A stretch of DNA of 64,000 nt from Sinorhizobium kostiense (GTDB lineage: Bacteria; Pseudomonadota; Alphaproteobacteria; Rhizobiales; Rhizobiaceae): contig NZ_JAGILA010000003.1 in assembly GCF_017874595.1 (NCBI RefSeq), positions 62,001 through 126,000 on the forward strand, given 5' to 3'. Position 1 is the first letter of the stretch. The number at the start of each line of letters is the position of its first letter. Positions 57,619 to 64,000 of this stretch are shown here, in pieces. Under the pieces are notes generated by a model. The model searched no databases. It was not told the DNA's origin and saw nothing but the letters and a program-made list of their open reading frames with translations. A program made the translations under genes and the position numbers.

Positions 57619-58040
57619 ACAGTGGAGGTTTACGCGTCGTCGAGGTCGGAAGACCATCAAGACAAGCAATACATATGGAACAGTTCCCTCTGACGCCGGG
57701 CAAGCCTCTCACTTAAAATAGCGGATAGGCAGGACTGTGGTGGTGCAACACAAGCAGAAAAGTTTCCGTCGGCGGCACACTACATGCTCGCTTTGGAGCG
57801 GACCCTCTAACGCTGGCACAGCCCGACACTGTCGAGTTAATGATGCAGCGTGCGCCGAAACTCTCAGGCCTCGGCCGGTTCGTCCACGCGTGCCCGACTG
57901 CATGTGGAGGTTATGGTCAGGACCGACGCTAGCCGCCATGAAGCGCGGGATTCCAGGGCACGGCACTTCAAACGGGCAATCCGCATAGTTCAGGATGACC
58001 CTTCGGTACTGGACCGGGCCCAAGAGGTTCTCAAGCGGAC
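57619..58040. other. Spacer between convergent genes
   Basis: About 420 bases with no supported gene. Frames around 57850-58101 overlap the next gene antisense and are not convincing. Confidence 0.4.
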
Positions 58041-58472
58041 TCACGCAGGCTCTTGGCGGGCGCCGACGCTGCGCCCCGTCGACTGCGGGCGAACTGTTTG
58101 AAGCAAACCCATCGCTTCCAACCGATAGACATTCGGACAGTAATTCTCCCAGCTAACAGCTTTGCCGGCTGCCTCATAGAGAAGATCACGTTCGCACCTC
58201 ACCTTGTCTTGACAATAGTCACAAACGTGGGCCAGCACGCGAAAGTCGGCTGGCATCAAGGCTTTGACTCGGGTGGGATTGAGCTGGAGCGCCTCGATCC
58301 GCATGAGCAAAAGATGGGGTTCTCCCGGCTCACTCCCGGCCGGCCGTGTATCATCTCTTAGCCCGGTGGCTTGCGGTGCCGCCTTCGCCGGGTCGCCGGG
58401 CGAAACAGCAGGTTTCCGTGCCCGATCAAGAGCTGCTGCGAACGCGGACCTCCAATTTTGGGGGTGTGTCAT
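58041..58472 (-). CDS. DUF6455-like small cysteine protein
   Basis: A 143-residue protein. The C-terminal part has HVCDYCQDKVRC (C-x2-C-x4-C) followed after about 20 residues by WENYCPN, the cysteine pattern and YCPN motif I associate with DUF6455, found in many rhizobia. A metal- or redox-linked role is possible; no function is established. ATG 58472 follows AAAGGAGG; an upstream in-frame start at 58493 is less likely. A TTTGTCG-ATG-CGACAAA palindrome lies about 90 bases upstream (58557-58573). Confidence 0.75.
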   Translation of the reverse strand: MTHPQNWRSAFAAALDRARKPAVSPGDPAKAAPQATGLRDDTRPAGSEPGEPHLLLMRIEALQLNPTRVKALMPADFRVLAHVCDYCQDKVRCERDLLYEAAGKAVSWENYCPNVYRLEAMGLLQTVRPQSTGRSVGARQEPA

Positions 58473-58740
58473 GGCGTTCCTCCTTTGCGCCAACTCTTCG
58501 AATCTCAGCTACACTCTCTGAACGCGCATTGATCTGGCGCAATGTCCTGCCACCTTTTTGTCGATGCGACAAAGCAAACAGAGTCGTTGATGGTTAAGAA
58601 TGGCGAAGCGACTGTGGGTCCGGTCACGTTTTAACATAGGTAGTTCGATCCGTACCGCTGCGTCGTCCGGCTGAAGTTTGCGACTTGGTCCTTCATGCTG
58701 TCCAAGAGGCGACAAGCGTTCACTGTAGAGTTCTCGATTC

Positions 58741-58756
58741 TGTCGGATACTGGACA
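58741..58756. promoter_or_regulatory. NifA upstream activator sequence of the aquaporin gene
   Basis: TGTCGGATACTGGACA fits TGT-N10-ACA. It is only about 56 bases upstream of the sigma-54 -24 element, closer than usual, which lowers confidence slightly. Confidence 0.65.
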
Positions 58757-58801
58757 GAGCGCTATCGAATTGATCGCGTTGTTATTAAACAGTTTTCTCC
58801 T

Positions 58802-58818
58802 TTGGCACGCCATATGCG
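58802..58818 (+). promoter_or_regulatory. Sigma-54 promoter of the aquaporin gene
   Basis: TTGGCACGCCATATGCG: -24 is a perfect match and GG and GC are ten bases apart; one mismatch (ATGC for TTGC) at -12. It lies about 270 bases before the aquaporin start with no other gene between. Confidence 0.76.
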
Positions 58819-59087
58819 TGGAAATCGGCAGAATTCGATTGCAGCACAGTGCCGGTGATCTCGAAGTGATCGCGATGGATTTCAGCGGCAAAGCGACTTT
58901 GGTTGTTACGCCGACCTGGGGAGTTCGAGAAAATGCACGACGCGGGAATTATCGGTGCTGCGCGAGTCATCTCCACGACGCTGGGACACCGTGTCGGTAA
59001 CGCCGAATGCTCGGCCGAGCCGCGGAGTATCGAATGCTCCGGGATTACAACACAGACCATCACGCAAATTCAGGTAACGGAGCGAAC

Positions 59088-59816
59088 ATGAACAAGTATA
59101 TTTGCGAATTCGTCGGAACCTTCGCACTCGTTTTCTTCGGCTGCGGCACGATGCTCTTCATGCATTCGGAGGTGGGCCCCTTGGGCATCGCTCTCGCCTT
59201 CGGCTTGTCCGTAGTGGCGATGGCCTATACGGTCGGTCCAATCTCAGGCGCGCATCTCAACCCGGCCGTCAGCCTCGGTTTCCTCGTGTCACGGCGACTT
59301 GGACCGGGTGACTTCGTCGCCTACGTCGCCGCCCAGTGTGTCGGGGCGATCGCGGCGGCAGGCGTGCTTTACCTTATAGCAACGGATAAAGTCGATGGCT
59401 TCGATATCGCCGTAAACGGTTTCGCTCAGAACGGCTGGGCAGCCTACGGGGTGTCCTCTGCGTTCCTGTTCGAGTTCGTTGCCACGTTCCTGTTCGTGAC
59501 CGTAGTGCTCAGCAGCACGGCAGAGGGCGGCGCTGGCGCGCTTGCCGGGTTGGCGATCGGCCTTACCCTGGTCGCGATCCATCTTGCCGGCATCACGGTT
59601 TCCGGTTCTTCCGTGAACCCGGCCCGCTCGCTCGGTCCGGCGCTCTTCGCAGGAGAAGCCGCAGTCGATCAACTCTGGCTCTATATCCTCGCTCCCATGC
59701 TTGGCGGCGCTGCGGCGGGTCTCCTTCAGTTGAGTAGGGCCCTCGCCCCTGGATCGTCACACCGCCCACGCAAGCTCAATTGCACTGCCCACCATATCGC
59801 TGTGCCAACCAAGTAA
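59088..59816 (+). CDS. aqpZ: Aquaporin (AqpZ-like)
   Basis: A 242-residue inner-membrane channel with six hydrophobic segments. Both NPA motifs are present, HLNPAVSLG and SVNPARSLG, the second followed by an Arg of the selectivity filter. CEFVGTFALVFFGCGT is the AqpZ-type start. It conducts water and perhaps small neutral solutes such as ammonia. Start ATG 59088 with GGAG upstream; an ATG at 59007 would add an unlikely polar leader. A NifA/sigma-54 promoter lies upstream, so expression is expected in nitrogen-fixing cells. Confidence 0.93.
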   Translation: MNKYICEFVGTFALVFFGCGTMLFMHSEVGPLGIALAFGLSVVAMAYTVGPISGAHLNPAVSLGFLVSRRLGPGDFVAYVAAQCVGAIAAAGVLYLIATDKVDGFDIAVNGFAQNGWAAYGVSSAFLFEFVATFLFVTVVLSSTAEGGAGALAGLAIGLTLVAIHLAGITVSGSSVNPARSLGPALFAGEAAVDQLWLYILAPMLGGAAAGLLQLSRALAPGSSHRPRKLNCTAHHIAVPTK

Positions 59817-60453
59817 GGCTTGTCCACTTAAACCGGTTATTGATGTTTTCCCGGTGAAACGGCACTCCATTTCCCCCGATCTAGAAACGGTTGATCTGGC
59901 CTTCTGCATGGTCCGGTCCCACGTCCAATGTGAACCATTTGGCAACTGGCCGACCGGCGCATCATCTCTCGGATGTGCGTGCGGTCCGCTACAGCACATA
60001 GCGGACAGGACCTCCCCTGCCCCGTTCTATCATGGCGCTCATAGGAGAACGACTCATCGACGAAGAAGCCGGGCGCCGAATCCGGACCTGGACGCCGCCG
60101 GTCTGTCTAAGGATGAGCGGCAAGCGAACCGGCGCCTCCTTTTCTTGGCACGCCAGACGCGAGCGTGCGGGCCGCCACCGCACCCCTTGAGCCTCTAAAG
60201 TAAATGCCTATCTCGCCGGCGAGGAAAGGCTGCGCAGACGAGATCCTGCAGCATACCTCATACCGATGAAGTCAGGGGATGCGAGGCGACCACGACGGAA
60301 AGCCGGAGCCGCTGTCGAGGCCCGAACCGTTTCGCGATCGCAAACGAGAACAGAGGACCACAAAAGCTGTCGATAATCAGCATCTTTCTCTCATCCCGCC
60401 TTCCTTCCGACCGAAATACCTGCTCTTTACATGGATCAATTACAATTAGTGAC
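59817..60453. other. Intergenic region of about 640 bases
   Basis: No gene I can support. Short frames on both strands have unusual composition. The AT-rich last 60 bases probably contain the promoter of the MucR gene. Confidence 0.42.
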
Positions 60454-60930
60454 ATGCTTCGGAGAAGATCATTGACGGAATCGCGCCCAGATATAACGGA
60501 ACGGAGACTTGAGCTCACCAGCCGCATCGTGTCCGCCTATTTGAGCCGCAATGTCATTTCCGCCGCCGAGCTCCCCGATCTTATTCAGCAAACCTACGAC
60601 TCGCTGGATGGGGGTTATCGACCATCCAAAATCGAGCCCTCCGCGGAGGAGCAACGCCCCGCAGTCCCGATCAAGAAATCCGTGACAGACGATTTCATCA
60701 TCTGCCTGGAGGACGGCAAGAAATTCAAATCTCTCAGGCGACACCTGATGGCAAAGTTCGGTCTGACGCCGGAGCAGTATCGCCAAAAGTGGAAGCTTCC
60801 AGCCGACTACCCGATGACAGCTCCGAACTATACTCGACAGCGCTCGGAACTCGCACGCGCGACGGGGCTGGGAAGGAAACCCGCATCGATGCCCGCTGTT
60901 CGCAAGAAGAAGGGCCTGAAGTTCGGCTGA
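60454..60930 (+). CDS. MucR/Ros-family regulator with incomplete zinc finger
   Basis: A 158-residue regulator. TERRLELTSRIVSAYLSRN is the usual N-terminal oligomerisation helix, and DDFIICLEDGKKFKSLRRHL, then LTPEQYRQKWKLPADYPM and APNYTRQRSELARATGLGR, form the Ros/MucR DNA-binding domain. Of the four zinc ligands of Ros (CLEC...HLTTH), only C84 and H97 remain; the second Cys is Asp87 and the second His is Lys101. Mesorhizobium relatives without zinc still bind DNA, so it may be functional. MucR proteins control exopolysaccharide and symbiosis genes. Confidence 0.9.
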   Translation: MLRRRSLTESRPDITERRLELTSRIVSAYLSRNVISAAELPDLIQQTYDSLDGGYRPSKIEPSAEEQRPAVPIKKSVTDDFIICLEDGKKFKSLRRHLMAKFGLTPEQYRQKWKLPADYPMTAPNYTRQRSELARATGLGRKPASMPAVRKKKGLKFG

Positions 60931-60991
60931 TGAAGGTGCCCGAGCTTGGCGGATCGCAAAAGAGAGCATGCCGGCGAAGAAAGGACAGCTA

Positions 60992-61183
60992 ATGATCGAA
61001 TGGCGAGATCTGACTGAAGAAGATGCTATCGACGCAGCGATGGCTGAGCACGGCAAAGACGCCACCACCTCGGTCGCCTACCGCGCTCTCGAAGCGTACC
61101 GCGGCGTGGACACGCCAGAGTACCGCTTCTGGTTTGGACTTTTCCTGAAGCTGGCGAAGCGCAAGCACTTGGGTTGGGCTTGA
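60992..61183 (+). CDS. Small conserved-looking hypothetical protein (63 residues)
   Basis: Reads MIEWRDLTEEDAIDAAMA, then GKDATTSVAYRALEAYRG and PEYRFWFGLFLKLAKRK. Compact, soluble and coding-like, similar in style to small proteins common in rhizobial plasmids. AAAGGA lies just upstream of ATG 60992; ATG 60968 would add eight residues. Function unknown. Confidence 0.66.
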   Translation: MIEWRDLTEEDAIDAAMAEHGKDATTSVAYRALEAYRGVDTPEYRFWFGLFLKLAKRKHLGWA

Positions 61184-61248
61184 CATTCGACTGCCCAGTT
61201 GTTGGGCGAGTGCTCGGCGAGCCACGGGCCGATTGCCCGAATGCTCGC

Positions 61249-61504
61249 ACTCACACACTATGTAGATAAGTCGCTCTTTGACCGCGCGATAGACACTATC
61301 CGCGACTCGCGCGAACAAGCGGGCGCTGTAGAGGCTCATCGTGCACGAGACGCTCTGATCCGATCTCCGGATACCTTCGGAATGCGCTCGCGACCTTTCG
61401 GCCGAAGAGGTCAGGGACTCCCTGGTGGGCGCGGCCGATGTCATCAGGACACTGAAAATCCTCTTGGAACGTCCCGGCATCATCGGACGGGTGGCCATCT
61501 GTGA
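61249..61504 (+). pseudogene. Second decayed copy of the small helical gene at 13747
   Basis: Contains SLFDRAIDTIRDSREQAG, then after a frame change RDLSAEEVRDSLVGAADVIRTLKIL, matching SLLDRSIDTIRDMREQTG and RDLSTTDIRDALVDAADIIRAL at 13747-14004. Frameshifted in the middle with an altered 5' end. Function unknown. Confidence 0.6.
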
Positions 61505-62134
61505 GAGCTGGAATAGATGGGCCGACCGCCATTCCACACGGCGGAGACAGTGACCTACTCAGCCAGTGCGCCAACAGGATTGCACAAACGTCCCGTCATT
61601 CGCCCGACAGCATTCACCCACCAGCACTGGGCCGGCGCGACCGCGGATAGCGCCAAAACAAGCGCGTCGGATAGCACCATAAGGCGTGGGGTGCGCGCCT
61701 GGGCGCGAGAGGATCATTTTCCAACGTGTTTCAATCGAGATCTCCATTTCGAAATTAACGATGCTTCCATCTGGATGTTGCACCATCTTCACGACTTCTA
61801 ACATTTGGTGTGCAAGTGCGTGTGAATAGGGTAACAGTCGTAAGGGAGGAGCCGCCGTCATGTCGGGGAAAACGACTGCAGACGGACACGACGTAAACAA
61901 CAGACGGTCTCTGCCGCTGTGGTCGAAGCGGCCCGAAGGCGAACTGCGCTCGACCCGCGAATTCCTGGACACGGTCATCGAAAGCCTACCGGTACCTTGT
62001 CGGACGGCTCAATCCGATCGAGATGTATGGGCTCGCACATCGATCTCGACGCCGATGTAAGGATCGCCGACATGAAGCCGCCAAAGCTTGATGGCTGGAG
62101 GCCCTAACCTGCAGATGAACTTGGTGTGATCGCG
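61505..62134. other. Spacer with a short PAS-like fragment
   Basis: Around 61930-61990 the plus strand reads LRSTREFLDTVIESLPV, a PAS-domain opening, and then loses similarity. This looks like a scrap of another sensor kinase. No intact gene is seen. Confidence 0.45.
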
Positions 62135-64000
62135 ATGGTACAACCCACCATAATAACTCATGATAACCGCAGCGCCCCGCAACAAAGTGAATCATACTAC
62201 GTACAGCTATTCGATTCTCACCCACAACCCATGTGGGTATACGATACCGAAACCTTCCGTTTCCTGATGGTAAACAACGCTGCCGTTGCCCGCTACGGGT
62301 ACTCTCGGGAGGATCTTCTTAAGATGACCATCAGGGACATTCTTCCACCCGAAGATGTGCCCGCCTTGTTAGAAAGTGTAACCAACGGGCGCCACGATCT
62401 CGAGCAGCCAAGCATCTGGCGGCATCGCCTCAAGGGCGGCCGGATCATCTTCGCAGAGATATCGTCCCATGCCTTCGACTTCGAAGGCCGAAGTGCGAGG
62501 CTGATTATGGCCTTGGATGTCACCGAGCGTCTGGCTGCTGAACAGAAGATGCGTGAAAGCGAGGAGTTGTTCCGCGCAGTCTCAAACGTAACTGCGGACG
62601 TGATTTGGGATTGGAACGTTGTTACCAATACTATCTGGTGGAGCGAAGGCCTCAAGGCAGTATTCGGCCACTCTCCCGAAGAAAGCCGTCGCAATCTTGA
62701 ATTTTGGAAGACGCACACTCATCCGGACGATCTAGAGCGTGTATTACGTTCCACTCAAGCGGCGATGGATTCCATGGAACAAACATGGGAGGATCAATAC
62801 AGGTTCTTTCGTGGCGATGGCTCGATTGCATACGTCGAGGATACTGCACACATCATCTACGACCGCCATGGAAAGCCGGTCCGATGCGTAGGTGGTATGA
62901 GTGATGTTTCAGCACGCAAGGCAGCGGAAGATAAGCTTGCGCAACAGGCGGCGCTTCTCGACATGGCTCGGGATGCGATTATCGTGCATGACATCGACCA
63001 TAGAATTCTGTTCTGGAATAAGGGCGCAGAGCGGATCTACGGGTGGACGGCGGAAGAAGCAGTCGGGAAATCGCTTGGACAACTGCTTTACAGCGATGAA
63101 TCCAATCCCCTCGCTTACGTCGCCGTTGTCGTGGCGACTGGGGAATGGAGCGGCGAGATCGTGCAACGGCGCAGGGACGAAAGCCGCATTACCGTAGAGG
63201 CTCGCTGCTCGTTGATGGGTGACAGTGCTGCTGGTCCGCAATCCATCCTCTCGATCAACTCGGACATAACGAGGCGCCTGGCGATTGAGGAGCAATTGAG
63301 GCAGGCTCAAAAGCTTGAGGCCGTGGGGCAGCTGACGGGCGGCGTAGCGCATGACTTCAATAATCTTCTAACGGTCATCTTGGGCAACGCGGAGGTTCTC
63401 GCCGAACGGCTGAGCGAGGACAAGAGCCTTCGCCGCCTTGCGGAAATGACCTCAGCTGCCGCTCAACGAGGTGCTGACCTCGTACATCGGCTGCTCGCCT
63501 TCGCGCGCCGGCAGGCTCTCGAGCCGCAAGTGGTCGATCTCAATTCGCTACTGAAGGATATGGACGGTCTGCTGCGGCGAGCACTTTCCGAAGACATAGA
63601 AATCGAATTCATCCAGTCAGCCGGCCTCTGGAATGCGTTTGTTGATGCGTCCGAGCTTGAGGCTGCGATCCTGAACCTTTGCCTTAATGCGCGCGACGCG
63701 ATGCCGCGCGGCGGACGTTTGACGATTGAAACCGGAAATCTTTCTCTCGATCAACACTATGCGGATTGGAACTCGGACATTGCTCCCGGTCAATACGTGG
63801 TAGTAGCCATCTCTGACACAGGGACTGGGATGGAACCCCACATCCTCGCGCGCGTCTTCGAGCCATTCTTTACAACCAAGGAGACTGGGAAGGGGAGCGG
63901 CCTCGGCCTCAGCATGGTCTTTGGTTTCACCAAACAGTCGAACGGGCATGTCAAGATCTACTCGGAGCCCGGCCAAGGAACGACAGTCAAGGTTTACCTT
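62135..64000 (+). CDS. PAS-domain sensor histidine kinase, partial
   Basis: 622 residues are visible; the right edge cuts the gene. Three PAS domains (about 23-135, 143-260, 270-382; for example FDSHPQPMWVYDTETFRF and ARDAIIVHDIDHRILFWN) precede the HisKA domain with phospho-acceptor H406 in TGGVAHDFNNLLTV, then the HATPase domain: NLCLNARDAMP (N), SDTGTGM (G1), FEPFFTTKE (F) and GSGLGLSMVFG (G2). No membrane segment, so it is probably cytoplasmic. A receiver domain may follow beyond the edge. ATG 62135 has only a weak Shine-Dalgarno sequence. The signal is unknown. Confidence 0.93.
   Translation, partial: MVQPTIITHDNRSAPQQSESYYVQLFDSHPQPMWVYDTETFRFLMVNNAAVARYGYSREDLLKMTIRDILPPEDVPALLESVTNGRHDLEQPSIWRHRLKGGRIIFAEISSHAFDFEGRSARLIMALDVTERLAAEQKMRESEELFRAVSNVTADVIWDWNVVTNTIWWSEGLKAVFGHSPEESRRNLEFWKTHTHPDDLERVLRSTQAAMDSMEQTWEDQYRFFRGDGSIAYVEDTAHIIYDRHGKPVRCVGGMSDVSARKAAEDKLAQQAALLDMARDAIIVHDIDHRILFWNKGAERIYGWTAEEAVGKSLGQLLYSDESNPLAYVAVVVATGEWSGEIVQRRRDESRITVEARCSLMGDSAAGPQSILSINSDITRRLAIEEQLRQAQKLEAVGQLTGGVAHDFNNLLTVILGNAEVLAERLSEDKSLRRLAEMTSAAAQRGADLVHRLLAFARRQALEPQVVDLNSLLKDMDGLLRRALSEDIEIEFIQSAGLWNAFVDASELEAAILNLCLNARDAMPRGGRLTIETGNLSLDQHYADWNSDIAPGQYVVVAISDTGTGMEPHILARVFEPFFTTKETGKGSGLGLSMVFGFTKQSNGHVKIYSEPGQGTTVKVYL

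Noticed and set aside
58695..59000. 101-codon plus-strand frame upstream of the aquaporin
   Set aside because: It contains both the NifA site and the sigma-54 promoter, so it is more likely regulatory DNA.

Overview
The window is alphaproteobacterial, from a rhizobium, and looks like accessory replicon or symbiosis-island DNA. The evidence is a complete gibberellin operon, a rhizobitoxine-type locus, a nod box, a FixK box, at least five strong NifA/sigma-54 promoters, a MucR/Ros regulator, many IS and integrase remnants, and long decayed stretches. The core nod, nif and fix structural genes are not in the window, and I saw no rRNA, tRNA or CRISPR array.

Layout. 1-4.3 kb is a phosphonate catabolism cluster: ABC transporter ATPase, divergent LysR regulator, aminotransferase and phosphonopyruvate-hydrolase-like enzyme. 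4.9-14 kb is a defence-like patch: a three-gene cassette (REase-like protein, winged-helix-like protein, Rad50-like ATPase) resembling ABC-three-component systems, a dead integrase, an unassigned two-gene cassette, a frameshifted XRE-HNH gene and an XRE regulator. 14.8-18 kb holds a beta-propeller lactonase and decayed DNA. 18-20.7 kb is a HAD / phosphoribosyltransferase / exported ClpP-like operon behind a near-perfect NifA/sigma-54 promoter. 21.2-27.8 kb is a rhizobitoxine-like locus in which rtxA is split into two genes, followed by rtxC and a glutamine-amidotransferase-fold hydrolase, with a divergent MocR regulator and LysE exporter. 28.4-32.3 kb carries OmpW behind a FixK box, an IS481 remnant and a chemoreceptor. 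33.6-41.2 kb carries a bifunctional glycosyltransferase plus radical-SAM operon, an old yellow enzyme and an omptin, with NifA-type promoters for the first operon and the omptin.

41.8-53.5 kb is a chorismate-lyase-like gene and the gibberellin operon: cyp115, cyp112, cyp114, ferredoxin, SDR, cyp117, GGPP synthase, CPS and KS, ending in an idi remnant. GGPS, CPS and KS make ent-kaurene. CYP117, CYP114 with ferredoxin, and the SDR take it to GA12. CYP112 makes GA9 and CYP115 makes bioactive GA4. The junction around cyp115 is scarred by a 178-bp direct repeat, a cyp112 fragment and a stub of an older cyp115, as expected if cyp115 was lost and re-acquired. The same junction supplies a NifA site and sigma-54 promoter for cyp112 onward.

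53.6-64 kb holds hipB with paired operators and a dead hipA, a Nudix gene flanked by inverted NifA-site repeats, a nod box ahead of a fatty-acid-hydroxylase-superfamily gene, a DUF6455-like gene, an aquaporin behind a NifA/sigma-54 promoter, a MucR homologue lacking two zinc ligands, small genes and remnants, and a PAS-rich histidine kinase cut by the right edge. The common theme is gene expression in the low-oxygen nodule (NifA, FixK) of functions acting on the host or cell envelope: hormone, ethylene inhibitor, outer-membrane protease and aquaporin.
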